Shown here piece after piece: positions 50,719 through 59,984 of a stretch of 64,000 nucleotides of DNA. The number at the start of each line of letters is the position of its first letter. Position 1 is the stretch's first letter. Made by a program: the position numbers and the translations under genes. The notes under the pieces are model-generated. The model worked only from the letters and a program-made list of their open reading frames with translations, was not told the DNA's origin and ran no database searches. Origin of the DNA: JAALLB01 sp017643495. Its GTDB lineage: Bacteria > Pseudomonadota > Alphaproteobacteria > Rhizobiales > Rhizobiaceae. The stretch covers positions 2,976,001 through 3,040,000 of the forward strand of contig OZ244147.1 of NCBI GenBank assembly GCA_965216105.1, given 5' to 3'.

Positions 50719-52041
50719 TCATTTTACCAAGCCTTCCGAAACCCCCACACCAGCATCTTCCAAAGCCTGCTCCTGCGCCTCGGGATTGTAGTATTCCGTG
50801 GTATTGACCACCTGGGCCGTTGCATAGCGGAAACTGTCTGCCGTTTGTGGACTGACGCTGTCACGGACAAAAACCCTGCTCAGAACAAAAACCGCAAACA
50901 TGGATGAAATCCATAGAATTACGGTGATGAACATTTCGACCGGAAGGAATTGCAGGAGCAGTGTGTTCATCAGCGGAATAATGAACGCGCCTGCCGACCA
51001 GGCGATCATCTGCGTTGAGGAAAGAAAGACGAAATGTCTGGGATCAGCCCGGTCATTTGCGATGGCGCTCGATACCGAATAGATGGTCTCAACCGATCCG
51101 GACCACACTGCAAAAACCAGGATCAGCCAGAGGTAACTCAGGTTTGAACCCGTCACGGTCATTACAAGCGCCATCATGGCAGACATGGCCGCCACGATGA
51201 AAAGGACGTACCGCCTGTCAATCCGGTCGGAAAGTGCACCCATCGGCAATTGCACCACCAGCACACCCATTTGCATCATCAGCATCAAGAGGCCGATATC
51301 TGCCGGTGCGTATCCCAGTTCCCCGGAATAGATCGGGGCAAAACCCTGCAGGGTCATGGTCAACCCACCGACACAAAGCATGCCAAGCAGGCCGACAGGG
51401 GATATTCTCCATACCTTGCCGATCTCGACATTGACCTCTTCCGGAGGCACAGGCTGTCGCAACCTTGTCAGCCCCACCGGGATGATTGCAAAGGTGACCA
51501 GTGCAACAGCAATTGCCATCGGTATGTGACTGTCGAGATCAACAAGACCGATGGAAAAAGATCCAAAGCCAAGTGCCACGACATACGACACATAGAACAC
51601 CGTTATCACGCGACCTCTGTTGTCGTCGGTTGCCACGTCATGGAGCCAGCTTTGGGCAATGATGAATGCGCCGTTGATCGCAAATCCGTACAACATGCGC
51701 GCCCCGATCCACAAAACCGGATTGTCCGTTACCATGATGACGAGGAAGGAAAGCGTGATCAGCGCGTAAACGGTCATGAATATCCGTGCGTGGCCGGACA
51801 GCCTCAACAGCCAACCCATGACAAGGCAACCTACCAGCCCGCCAAAGGAAAGGGCTGGCGTCATTGCTGCTGCCACCCAGGGCTCAAACCCCATGCGTGA
51901 AAGTGAAATCGGAACATAGGCAAAACCGACGCCGGATGCACCGGCCATCATCATCATCGAAACAATGATTCCCGACATTGCAATCGGGGTGGCGCTAACC
52001 CGTACTTCTGTGGTTTCGGTGATGATTTCCGGTTCGGACAT
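50719..52041 (-). CDS. MFS transporter
   Basis: A 440-residue major-facilitator membrane transporter with about 12 TM helices. The inter-helix loop LLRLSGHARIF and MGALSDRIDRRYV (motif A-like GxxxDRxxRR in the second half) mark it, and ARMLYGFAINGAFIIAQSWL is typical of the YcaD-like group. The cargo is unknown. ATG 52041 with GAGG upstream is the start. The gene is divergent from glyQ across a 234-bp gap. Confidence 0.9.
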   Translation of the reverse strand: MSEPEIITETTEVRVSATPIAMSGIIVSMMMMAGASGVGFAYVPISLSRMGFEPWVAAAMTPALSFGGLVGCLVMGWLLRLSGHARIFMTVYALITLSFLVIMVTDNPVLWIGARMLYGFAINGAFIIAQSWLHDVATDDNRGRVITVFYVSYVVALGFGSFSIGLVDLDSHIPMAIAVALVTFAIIPVGLTRLRQPVPPEEVNVEIGKVWRISPVGLLGMLCVGGLTMTLQGFAPIYSGELGYAPADIGLLMLMMQMGVLVVQLPMGALSDRIDRRYVLFIVAAMSAMMALVMTVTGSNLSYLWLILVFAVWSGSVETIYSVSSAIANDRADPRHFVFLSSTQMIAWSAGAFIIPLMNTLLLQFLPVEMFITVILWISSMFAVFVLSRVFVRDSVSPQTADSFRYATAQVVNTTEYYNPEAQEQALEDAGVGVSEGLVK

Positions 52042-52275
52042 GCACAATCCTCAAGGTTTCAAGCCCCGGTTCTTGGGCAGGGTCGGCCCGAAACCGGCCG
52101 AAGACAATTTCTGTTTACGGCATTTGTGTCGTAAAATTCGGATCGCCCGAACCATCACCTTCCCGCAACTTCGGAAGGGCAGGTACCAAACCCAAACAGA
52201 CCGGCAGACAGGACAAGGCCTCCGGACCCGCGTATTCCACTTGACCGGCCAGTCAGCGCATCCTAAACAGCCGCC
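52042..52275. promoter_or_regulatory. Divergent MFS-glyQ intergenic region with inverted repeat
   Basis: No gene is present in this 234-bp gap, which must carry promoters for the MFS transporter and glyQ. An imperfect inverted repeat TTTACG-GCATTTGTGT-CGTAAA lies at 52114-52135 (6-bp arms; two further paired bases inside). It could be an operator for the transporter gene, but also chance. Confidence 0.3.
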
Positions 52276-53229
52276 ATGACACAAGGTTCTTCCTCCCTGC
52301 CCGACCACATGCACCCGACCCGCTCCTTTCAGGGCCTGATTCTGACCCTGCACGCCTATTGGGCTGAACGGGGCTGTGTCGTCTTGCAGCCCTATGACAT
52401 GGAAGTTGGCGCCGGAACGTTTCACCCGGCGACCACGTTGCGTGCACTCGGGCCGCGACACTGGAACGCCGCCTATGTCCAGCCGTCACGGCGCCCGACC
52501 GATGGGCGGTACGGGGAAAACCCTAACCGGCTGCAGCACTACTACCAGTATCAGGTGCTGATGAAGCCCTCTCCGCCAGACCTGCAGGAGCTGTATCTGG
52601 GTTCGCTTGCTGCCATCGGCATAGACCCGATGCTGCATGATATCCGGTTTGTCGAAGATGACTGGGAAAGCCCGACACTGGGTGCCTGGGGACTGGGATG
52701 GGAAGTCTGGTGCGATGGCATGGAAGTCTCGCAATTTACCTATTTCCAGCAGGTTTGCGGGTTTGAATGTTCGCCGGTCTCGGGGGAACTCACCTACGGG
52801 CTGGAAAGGCTCGCCATGTATGTTCAGGATGTGGACAACGTCTATGACCTGAACTTCAACGGACTCGAGGGTGAAGCCAAGGTTACCTATGGCGAGGTTT
52901 TCCAGCAAACCGAACGGGAATATTCCCGCTGGAATTTTGATGTTGCCGACACCTCGCTTCTGCTGAAACATTTTGACGAGGCAGAGCAGGAATGCCGCAA
53001 CATTCTTGGCCAGGATGAGACAGACCCCAAGACAGGCAAGTCCATCGTCATGGCCCATCCGGCCTATGACCAATGCATCAAGGCTTCTCACCTTTTCAAC
53101 CTGCTGGATGCACGTGGCGTGATTTCCGTTACCGAGCGGGCCAACTATATCGGCCGGGTTCGTGATCTTGCAAAAGCCTGCGGCGAAGCCTTCCTGAACA
53201 CTGGCGCAGGCGGTGCGGAAAACGCCTGA
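52276..53229 (+). CDS. glyQ: Glycine-tRNA ligase alpha subunit
   Basis: A 317-residue class II catalytic subunit of bacterial GlyRS. It starts SFQGLILTLHAYWAERGCVV, has LQPYDMEVGAGTFHPATTLR, the class II motif AAYVQPSRRPTDGRYGENPN and LQHYYQYQVLMKPSP, and ends with VTERANYIGRVRDLAKACGE. It works with the glyS product, encoded on the opposite strand at 41.6-43.7 kb. A tRNA-Thr gene follows 82 bp later. Confidence 0.98.
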   Translation: MTQGSSSLPDHMHPTRSFQGLILTLHAYWAERGCVVLQPYDMEVGAGTFHPATTLRALGPRHWNAAYVQPSRRPTDGRYGENPNRLQHYYQYQVLMKPSPPDLQELYLGSLAAIGIDPMLHDIRFVEDDWESPTLGAWGLGWEVWCDGMEVSQFTYFQQVCGFECSPVSGELTYGLERLAMYVQDVDNVYDLNFNGLEGEAKVTYGEVFQQTEREYSRWNFDVADTSLLLKHFDEAEQECRNILGQDETDPKTGKSIVMAHPAYDQCIKASHLFNLLDARGVISVTERANYIGRVRDLAKACGEAFLNTGAGGAENA

Positions 53230-53311
53230 CACATCAGGCGCAGCTTCGGTGTATCTGGCAAATCCGGCTTTGACGCCTGCCCGATAAACAGGTATGGATT
53301 TTGCCCGGTTT

Positions 53312-53387
53312 GCTGCTGTAGCTCAGGTGGTAGAGCACGTCATTCGTAATGATGGGGTCGTAGGTTCAAGTCCTATCAGCAGCACCA
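53312..53387 (+). tRNA. tRNA-Thr (anticodon CGT)
   Basis: A complete 76-nt cloverleaf including an encoded CCA end. Acceptor stem GCTGCTG/CAGCAGC; D stem GCTC/GAGC; anticodon stem CGTCA/TGATG with the loop TTCGTAA, giving anticodon CGT (threonine, codon ACG); T stem GTAGG/CCTAT with loop TTCAAGT. Its 3' end borders an A+T-rich stretch with an orphan gene, a common situation for insertion at tRNA genes, though no duplicated 3' end was found. Confidence 0.97.
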
Positions 53388-53463
53388 TTTACAGCCGTCA
53401 ATTCTTTCCCGCATACAAAGCACTTGGTTTTAACAAGACCCGAGACCCGCTTGGAGGTATCCG

Positions 53464-53979
53464 TCAAGCCGCACTACGGGCTGTATCTTCAGCTAACAGC
53501 AAAAGCAAATCCTTAACTTCGCTTGGTTGTATCTGTACGGGATCAAATTTTTCTACTTTAACTAAAGGATTCCGTTTCCATCCAAACCAGAGAACAATCA
53601 AACCAGAAGAAATAGATGGCCCTAGCCCTATTTTAATCTTTCTTAAATATATCGCTCCAGCAATATATAACGATAACATAATCACGCAAATAATGAAAAG
53701 GGAATGATGTAGAATAAAATATATTCTTGACCCTCTAGAAACCCCAAATACAATGCCTTGTATTCGGTCATCTTGAACCTTCATGGATTTCATTTTCTCA
53801 ACAAATTCTTCATGCGGGACTGGAGACCTGAACACGAATTTCTCATTGCCCAGCGACACTATTGCCTTGGAATTAAACGAGTTGATCTTGTGCGTGTATC
53901 TGATGTTGATGCGATCTGTGTTGCCTTGTTCCAATTTGCTCAATATCGCTTCAAGTTTCTCTTTGTCCGGAACACTCAT
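53464..53979 (-). CDS. Orphan AT-rich membrane protein beside tRNA-Thr
   Basis: A 171-residue protein of unknown function. Layout: a charged helical and beta N-terminus (VPDKEKLEAILSKLEQGN), the cytosolic-like stretch to about residue 85, a hydrophobic hairpin (YFILHHSLFIICVIMLSLYI and LGPSISSGLIVLWFGW), then a C-terminal helix (PSEVKDLLLLLAEDTARS). The coding region is clearly richer in A+T than all other genes in the window, and Lys/Ile/Asn use is elevated, as expected for recent transfer. It stands alone between the tRNA and the YdiJ-like gene. The ribosome site (GAGAAG) is modest. Confidence 0.6.
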   Translation of the reverse strand: MSVPDKEKLEAILSKLEQGNTDRINIRYTHKINSFNSKAIVSLGNEKFVFRSPVPHEEFVEKMKSMKVQDDRIQGIVFGVSRGSRIYFILHHSLFIICVIMLSLYIAGAIYLRKIKIGLGPSISSGLIVLWFGWKRNPLVKVEKFDPVQIQPSEVKDLLLLLAEDTARSAA

Positions 53980-54139
53980 TCACGCTTCTCAAATCTCAGG
54001 TGTTTTTCGGCATTTTTTACCGGCCCATGCTAACCTGAATCTCAGGCCAGCCAACCATTTCATTGCATTTCTTCAAGTTTTTATGGAGACGTATCACCGG
54101 GGCTTGATTGGCTGCCTTGTTTCATGCGCTGACGGGACT

Positions 54140-56965
54140 TTACCGCCCGGCGAGTTCGGCAATCAACCCAAGGGGATGACGGATTGATTGCCCGCCAAAC
54201 CGCTTGCCCTGACACCGGCATGAAAACCCGGTTGCCGCTGCCCTGCCACCCGCCTTTGAGAGCGGGTCGGCCCAGGACATGTCGAAAAGTTTGCGGGTTA
54301 CCTGCCGGTGCCGCGACTTGTGCCCAAACATGCCAGCCATGCCGCAACACCCTGTCGAAGGTGTCTCGACCCTTGCACCAATCGCTTCAAAAACGGTTTG
54401 CCAGTCCTGTTGAGCGTTTGGCCCGGCACTTGTTTCAGTGCAATGGGAGAACACGGAAAGGGAAACCGTTTCATTCAACTGTAGCGGGAATGCCCTGCCC
54501 GCCGTCACTTCACCGGAAAGAAACTCCTGCGGCAGCATAAGCCGGTTTGCCGGCAAGCCGCCCTTGCGCAAATCCATGACGAATGCCGGATCAAGCCCGA
54601 TCATCGGTTTTTGAAGAGCGGACAATTCACTTATCCTGCGCAACAACCGGTCTTCCATCTGTTGATGGGCTTTCTTGTCTCCCAGATCTTTGGCGACCTT
54701 TCCGGCAGGTAGCATTTCAACCAGGAACGGTGCATATCCCAATGCCTGCAATCCGTGAATGACGTCAGTCTGGACCGCTTCATCAAACAGGCAGGTAAAC
54801 CAGTCTTGCCAAACCAGCACGGCATTTTCCGGCAAGCTGTCCTTATCCGGGCAGTTCGCTGAAAGGCGATACCGGGCGGGTATCCCTCGAGCCAGCCTGT
54901 CGGGCAAGTCTTCAAATGCAAACATCCTTTCAACCAGCCTTGTCACCAGCGGCCAGAAGGGCCGGAGAACAGGTGAAAACCGTTTCAACCAGGGGCTGAG
55001 ACGTTCTGAAAGCAACAAGGCCCGCTCTTCAAGCGACCTTGGGTTACGGCTGTAATAGTCTGAATAGAATGCAGCCCGCATTGTGGGGATATCAACCTGA
55101 ACCGGGCACGAGGAAGCACAAGCGCTGCATCCAAGACAGGTATCCAGAACACCCATCAAGTCCTGTTCAGATACATGGGCGGATTTGCCCTTGCGCTTGT
55201 CGTCATGCCAGGCCCGCAATGCATCGGCCCTTCCCTTGGGAGAGTGGCGAAGATCACCGCTCGCCTTGAAGGACGGACACATGGGAACAGAGGCGGCATA
55301 ACTCAGGCATTGCGCATTGCCGTTACACCGGAAAGCTTTTTCCAGGGGATCATTTTCTGGTGAATTGAAAGACCGGAACGGGGTTGTCGCAATGCCAAGC
55401 ACCGGCTTTTCCAGCGCCACAAGTTTTCCGGGATTGTACCGGCCAGCCGGATCGAATGCCCGCTTGACCCCCTGCATGGCTTGGTATGCATCACTGCCCA
55501 GCCATTCGGCCAGATATGCACCGCGAATCCCCTTTCCATGCTCGCCCCAGAAAATTCCTCCATGTGTCTGCACCAATCCGAAAACCTCGTCGGAGATGGC
55601 TGCAAGCTGTGTACGCCCCTCAACTGAATCCATATCGAGTGCCGGCCGTATGTGAAGGCAGCCCACATCGACATGGCCATAAATGCCGAAATCAAGGTTG
55701 CGGCGTTTCAGGATATCCAGAAATCCGTCAAGAAAAGCAGGCAGGTTTTCCGGCGGCACCACACAGTCTTCAACAAATGCCACGGGTCTTGCCCGGCCTG
55801 CCACCTTGCCGAGCAGGCCAACTGCTGCCGAGCGCACAGACCAGAGGTCCCTGATTTCGTCCAGCCCTTCGGCAATGTGGGTTGCCCGGATGCCGGCAAG
55901 CTGGTTCAGGCGTTGGTGACAGGATGCAACACGGTCGTCGATTTTGTTTGCATCCGAGCCGTTGAACTCGATGAATACGTAAGCCAGGGCAGACTTGCCA
56001 TCTGAGCGCAGAGACGCGGGCAAACGCGAAAGAAGACCCGCCTCAAATGCCAGGGACTGCACCCGCTCATCCATGACCTCTATTGCAGTAGGCTCGTCTT
56101 GCAACAGTGGCACAGCGGCAGATAGTGCGTCCCGGAAACTTCCGAAAGCAGCAACAACCAGCCTCTTGTGGGGCTCGATCCGGCGAAGCCTGAGCCGGAT
56201 GCGCGTGATGGGACCCAGCGTACCTTCAGAGCCCGGGAAAAGACGCCACCAGTCAAATTCTTCATCCGCCGCACAAGCGCGTTCAAGATCATAACCGGTA
56301 AACCGCCGATTGAGCCTGGGCGTATTCGCAATGAAACCGTCCCGGCCCGAACGGGCTGCGAGTTCAGCATTCTCCAGCACGGGTTTCGCCCATTCAGGTG
56401 TTGGTGACAGGCTGGAGAGCAACCCGTCACAACGCGCTGTTTCAATCCCCACGAGATTGTCCGAAGTCTTGCCGTAGATACGCGAACCCTTGCCCGATGC
56501 ATCCGTTGAAACCATGCCACCGACGGTGCAGCGTGTTGATGTGGAAGTTTCGGGCGCAAAGAAAAGCCCGTGGGGCTTGAGCCGGGAATTCAGATCATCC
56601 AGCACGATGCCCGGTTCAACATCAGCCCACATCCCGGCTGCGTTCACTTCAAGCAAACGGTGCATGTGCCTTCTGAAATCCAGAATGATACCCTGGTTGA
56701 GGGCCTGGCCGTTTGTTCCTGTTCCACCTCCCCTTGCGGTAAGTGGTATGTGGCTGAAGCGCGGTTCTTCAAGAACCGACAACAGTGTAACAACATCGGC
56801 AGCATCCCTGGGCGCGATCACCATGTCAGGGTGGATCTGGTAGACCGAATTGTCAGTGGACATTGCGGCAAGCAACGCAGTGTCCTGATCAACCTCCCCC
56901 CTGAAACCTGCCTTCGCCAGAGCGTCAGGCAGGCCGGGAGGCAAGGCGTCGCGCGTTGGGGTCAT
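54140..56965 (-). CDS. FAD/Fe-S oxidase, YdiJ-like (D-2-hydroxyglutarate/D-lactate dehydrogenase type)
   Basis: A 941-residue fusion flavoprotein. Residues about 45-260 form the FAD domain (PLTARGGGTGTNGQALNQG, TSTSTRCTVGGMVSTDASGK), about 270-540 the FAD-oxidase C-terminal domain (GEHGKGIRGAYLAEWLG), about 545-690 a ferredoxin-like unit with CNGNAQCLSYAASVPMCP and CLGCSACASSCPVQVDIP, and at the end a CCG-type domain with VFSHCTETSAG and STGCCGMAGMFGHKS (about 875). The same order occurs in E. coli YdiJ, a D-2-hydroxyglutarate dehydrogenase. The ribosome site is weak. It is the last gene of the minus-strand accessory block. Confidence 0.88.
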   Translation of the reverse strand: MTPTRDALPPGLPDALAKAGFRGEVDQDTALLAAMSTDNSVYQIHPDMVIAPRDAADVVTLLSVLEEPRFSHIPLTARGGGTGTNGQALNQGIILDFRRHMHRLLEVNAAGMWADVEPGIVLDDLNSRLKPHGLFFAPETSTSTRCTVGGMVSTDASGKGSRIYGKTSDNLVGIETARCDGLLSSLSPTPEWAKPVLENAELAARSGRDGFIANTPRLNRRFTGYDLERACAADEEFDWWRLFPGSEGTLGPITRIRLRLRRIEPHKRLVVAAFGSFRDALSAAVPLLQDEPTAIEVMDERVQSLAFEAGLLSRLPASLRSDGKSALAYVFIEFNGSDANKIDDRVASCHQRLNQLAGIRATHIAEGLDEIRDLWSVRSAAVGLLGKVAGRARPVAFVEDCVVPPENLPAFLDGFLDILKRRNLDFGIYGHVDVGCLHIRPALDMDSVEGRTQLAAISDEVFGLVQTHGGIFWGEHGKGIRGAYLAEWLGSDAYQAMQGVKRAFDPAGRYNPGKLVALEKPVLGIATTPFRSFNSPENDPLEKAFRCNGNAQCLSYAASVPMCPSFKASGDLRHSPKGRADALRAWHDDKRKGKSAHVSEQDLMGVLDTCLGCSACASSCPVQVDIPTMRAAFYSDYYSRNPRSLEERALLLSERLSPWLKRFSPVLRPFWPLVTRLVERMFAFEDLPDRLARGIPARYRLSANCPDKDSLPENAVLVWQDWFTCLFDEAVQTDVIHGLQALGYAPFLVEMLPAGKVAKDLGDKKAHQQMEDRLLRRISELSALQKPMIGLDPAFVMDLRKGGLPANRLMLPQEFLSGEVTAGRAFPLQLNETVSLSVFSHCTETSAGPNAQQDWQTVFEAIGARVETPSTGCCGMAGMFGHKSRHRQVTRKLFDMSWADPLSKAGGRAAATGFSCRCQGKRFGGQSIRHPLGLIAELAGR

Positions 56966-57002
56966 CGCTCACAAGGAACTGGAGAAGCGGCATGATTACC
57001 TG

Positions 57003-58415
57003 TCATGCTCCCAACAACTGCTCCAGTTCAGGTCTGGCGTTTTGCAGGGCACGGCCAAAACGGCTTACACCTTCATCAATCTCTGACCGCGTAATGGTGA
57101 GGGGTGGAGAGAAAGAGTTTACGGGCAGGAACGGCAGCGCCCGTGGCAAGACCCCTTCAAGGAAGGCATGCTTCGAGACAATTTTGTGTGGTGCTGCGCC
57201 CTGCGGACACTCCGCATTGGTTTCCTTGTCAGAAACATATTCAACGCCAACCATGAGCCCCATTCCGCGAACGTCTCCAACATAGGGGCAGGACTGGGTT
57301 GCGTCTTTCAATGCTTCGAGAAGATACGGGCCGTTTTCGGCTGCCCTGGCTACAAGATCCTCTTTTTCAATGACATCAATATTTGCCAGGGCGATGGCGC
57401 TGCCCACCGGATGCCCCGAATACGTGAACCCGTGCATGAATGCCCCGGTTTCCGGTGAGGCTGCGGCCAGAACATCATAAACCCGGTCACTGATCACGGA
57501 AGCCGACATCGGGAAGTAGGCACTGGTCAAACCCTTGGCCAGTGAAACGATATCGGGCTTGAGATTGAAGGCACCGGTTGCAAACCAGTGGCCCAGCCGG
57601 CCAAAACCGCTGATGACCTCGTCAGCAATCAGGAGAATGTCGTGCTTGTCCAGCAGCTTCTGGACATTGTCGAAATATCCGACCGGGGGCAGAAATACAC
57701 CCCCTGTCCCCATCACAGGTTCGGCAATGAATGCAGCAATCGTATCGGCGCCTTCACGTTCGATCAGGCTGGCAAGGTCCGCAACCATGCGATCACTGAA
57801 TTCAGCCTCACTCTCACCGGGTTTTGCGTATCGGAAATAATGCGGGCACGACGTATGGAGCACATCGGGCAATGGCAGGTCGAACATCTTGTGGTACGCA
57901 TCAATTCCGGTCAGGCTTGTCGAAGCTGCCGTCAGTCCGTGATAGGCGCCTATCCGCGAAATGATTTTCTTTTTCTCAGGCTTGCCGCGCAGGTTGTTGT
58001 AATACCGCACGAGCTTGTAGGCCGTATCGTTGGCATCGGACCCGGAAGACCCGTAAAACACCCTGTTGAGATGTGTGGCCCCGGCCTGCTCATGAAAGAG
58101 CTGTATCAACCGATCGGACACCCGTACCGTGTCTTCTGCTGCAGAATTTGCAAAGTGATGCTGATAGCTCAGCGTCTTCAGTGCATCTGCACCGGCCTTG
58201 ACCACTTCCTCGCGCCCGTAACCCACGTTCACGCACCATAGTCCGGCACCCATATCCACATGTTCACGACCTGTGGAATCCTGCAAGATGGAACCGTTTG
58301 CGCTTCGGTACAGTGTGGGCCCATTGGTCTTCAGTTCAGCGATGGAGCTGACCGGATGCAGCATTGTTGACTGATCTATGACATCAAGGGTGCGGTTTGG
58401 TCTGGTCTCGTTCAT
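57003..58415 (-). CDS. Class III (omega-amino acid:pyruvate type) aminotransferase
   Basis: A 470-residue PLP enzyme of the class III aminotransferases. Visible are DSTGREHVDMGAGLWCVNVG, the phosphate-binding YGSSGSDANDTAYKLVRYY, ISRIGAYHGLTAASTSLTG, LIADEVISGFGRLGHWFATG and the PLP lysine in SLAKGLTSAYFPMSASV near residue 294. These resemble omega-amino-acid or putrescine/pyruvate transaminases; the donor cannot be fixed. A GGAG site lies seven bases upstream. It follows the aldehyde dehydrogenase by 18 bp, so a transaminase-then-dehydrogenase pair (amine or omega-amino acid to semialdehyde to acid) is likely. Confidence 0.9.
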   Translation of the reverse strand: MNETRPNRTLDVIDQSTMLHPVSSIAELKTNGPTLYRSANGSILQDSTGREHVDMGAGLWCVNVGYGREEVVKAGADALKTLSYQHHFANSAAEDTVRVSDRLIQLFHEQAGATHLNRVFYGSSGSDANDTAYKLVRYYNNLRGKPEKKKIISRIGAYHGLTAASTSLTGIDAYHKMFDLPLPDVLHTSCPHYFRYAKPGESEAEFSDRMVADLASLIEREGADTIAAFIAEPVMGTGGVFLPPVGYFDNVQKLLDKHDILLIADEVISGFGRLGHWFATGAFNLKPDIVSLAKGLTSAYFPMSASVISDRVYDVLAAASPETGAFMHGFTYSGHPVGSAIALANIDVIEKEDLVARAAENGPYLLEALKDATQSCPYVGDVRGMGLMVGVEYVSDKETNAECPQGAAPHKIVSKHAFLEGVLPRALPFLPVNSFSPPLTITRSEIDEGVSRFGRALQNARPELEQLLGA

Positions 58416-58433
58416 ATTGGCTCCAATACAGGG

Positions 58434-59873
58434 TCAGGCGTGAATAGTGGCAAAGTGGGTGTCGAGATAAGGCTGAATGGCATCCGATCCGCCTTCGGTT
58501 CCGTACCCACTGTCGCGGATCCCTCCGAATGGCAGTTCCGGCAAGGCAAGTCCCAGGTGGTTGATGCTCATCATTCCGGCCGCAACCTCATGCACAAAAC
58601 GGTGTGTTGTGGATTGCGATGTTGTGTAGGCATAGGAAGCCAGGCCGTAATCCAGCCTGTTTGCTTCCGTGATCATCGAATCCAGATCAGGGTAGCGATT
58701 GATGATTGCGACAGGGCCGAACGGTTCTTCGTTCATGATGCGGGAAGATGCGGGAGCATTCGTCACCACCGTCGGTTCGAAAAACCAACCGTTATTGCCG
58801 ACCCTTTTGCCGCCGGTCTCTATCTTTGCACCCTGCTCGACAGCATCCTGCAAAAGCTCCTCGATCACGGGTATGCGCCTTTCATTGGCCAACGGCCCCA
58901 TGTCACTGTCGGGATCAAGACCGTCTCCAACGGTGATTTTCTCGGCGGCTTCAACGAAGCGGTTTACGAAAGGATCGAAAACCTCATCGTGAACCAGAAA
59001 CCGTGTTGGTGAGACGCACACCTGACCGGCATTGCGAAACTTGTGCGGAACAATCTGCGTGATGGCCCTGTCAAGATCGGCATCCGGGGCAACCAGAACC
59101 GGGGCATGGCCGCCCAGTTCCATCGTTGCAGGTTTCATGTGCTTGCCGCTGAGGCTCGCCAGCAGCTTGCCGACAGGTGTGGAGCCGGTAAAGCTGATCT
59201 TGCGTATCACGGGATGCGCGATCAGGTATTCGGAGATTTCTGACGGCACACCATAAACCAGCCCCACAACGCCCTCGGGAATCCCTGCATCCTGAAAGGC
59301 ACGAATGAGTTCTGACGGTGAGGCCGGTGTTTCTTCCGGTGCCTTGACCACGATTGAACACCCTGCAGCCAGAGCAGCAGAAAGTTTGCGCACAGCCTGG
59401 TTGATAGGAAAGTTCCAGGGTGTAAACGCTGCAACAGGACCAATGGGATGCTTGATCGCCAACTGCGTCACGTTCGGATTCCTGGCCGGGATAATCTGCC
59501 CGTATGTGCGTCTGCCCTCTTCAGCAAACCAGTCGATAATGTCAGCGGCGGCGCGAATTTCTATTTTGGACTGTTCCAGCGGCTTACCCTGTTCCAGGGT
59601 CATCAAACGGGCAATCGTATCGACCCGTTGCCGCAAGATGTCAGCTGCCTTGCGCATGACCGCAGACCGTTCAAGGGGTGAGGCCTTGCGCCAGATTTCA
59701 AATCCGGCCTGGGCAGCCTGGGCCGCCTCTTCCAGATCATTGGCAGATGCACAGGCTACAGAACCGATAACGGCTTCTGTTGCAGGATTGCGAACCTCAA
59801 GGGTCGATCCGTCCGAGGCATCGCGCCAGTCGCCAGCGATAAAAAGTCTTGTATCCGGATATTCACGGGTCAT
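58434..59873 (-). CDS. NAD(P)-dependent succinate-semialdehyde-type dehydrogenase
   Basis: A 479-residue aldehyde dehydrogenase closest by pattern to succinate-semialdehyde dehydrogenase (GabD). Marks: LFIAGDWRDASDGSTLEVRN, FTPWNFPINQAVRKLSAALA, KISFTGSTPVGKLLA, the base Glu in MELGGHAPVLV (about 249) and the nucleophile Cys in NAGQVCVSPTRFLV (about 283), with NEEPFGPVAII. It oxidises a semialdehyde, likely that produced by the adjacent aminotransferase. ATG 59873 fits the family start; the frame is open to 59978 but without a family match or ribosome site. Confidence 0.9.
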   Translation of the reverse strand: MTREYPDTRLFIAGDWRDASDGSTLEVRNPATEAVIGSVACASANDLEEAAQAAQAGFEIWRKASPLERSAVMRKAADILRQRVDTIARLMTLEQGKPLEQSKIEIRAAADIIDWFAEEGRRTYGQIIPARNPNVTQLAIKHPIGPVAAFTPWNFPINQAVRKLSAALAAGCSIVVKAPEETPASPSELIRAFQDAGIPEGVVGLVYGVPSEISEYLIAHPVIRKISFTGSTPVGKLLASLSGKHMKPATMELGGHAPVLVAPDADLDRAITQIVPHKFRNAGQVCVSPTRFLVHDEVFDPFVNRFVEAAEKITVGDGLDPDSDMGPLANERRIPVIEELLQDAVEQGAKIETGGKRVGNNGWFFEPTVVTNAPASSRIMNEEPFGPVAIINRYPDLDSMITEANRLDYGLASYAYTTSQSTTHRFVHEVAAGMMSINHLGLALPELPFGGIRDSGYGTEGGSDAIQPYLDTHFATIHA

Positions 59874-59941
59874 CTGACAGCCTGTTTCTTTTGGCAATAG
59901 GGTTTCTTCATGCCCGTTGCCGGGCATGTTCAGGTATTTGG

Positions 59942-59964
59942 TGCGGCAGGAAAAACCTGCCGCA
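59942..59964. other. Intergenic hairpin between SSADH-like and 63-aa genes
   Basis: TGCGGCAGG and CCTGCCGCA form a perfect 9-bp stem around AAAAA in the 111-bp gap. It lies 20 bp behind the small protein gene (minus). No U-run follows, so Rho-independent termination is doubtful; it may protect the 3' end of the hyu message or be a weak attenuator for the downstream dehydrogenase. Confidence 0.4.
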
Positions 59965-59984
59965 ACACATGGCTTCAAGTGGTA

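Noticed and set aside
53294..53707. Open frame of 137 codons running through the tRNA gene
   Set aside because: Its first part (AQVVEHVIRNDGVVGSSPI) is simply the translated tRNA-Thr, a well-known artefact; the rest is antisense to the AT-rich gene.
53312..53990. tRNA-Thr as a genomic-island attachment site with direct repeats
   Set aside because: I looked for a second copy of the tRNA 3' end in the following sequence and found none, and there is no integrase gene; only base composition supports transfer.
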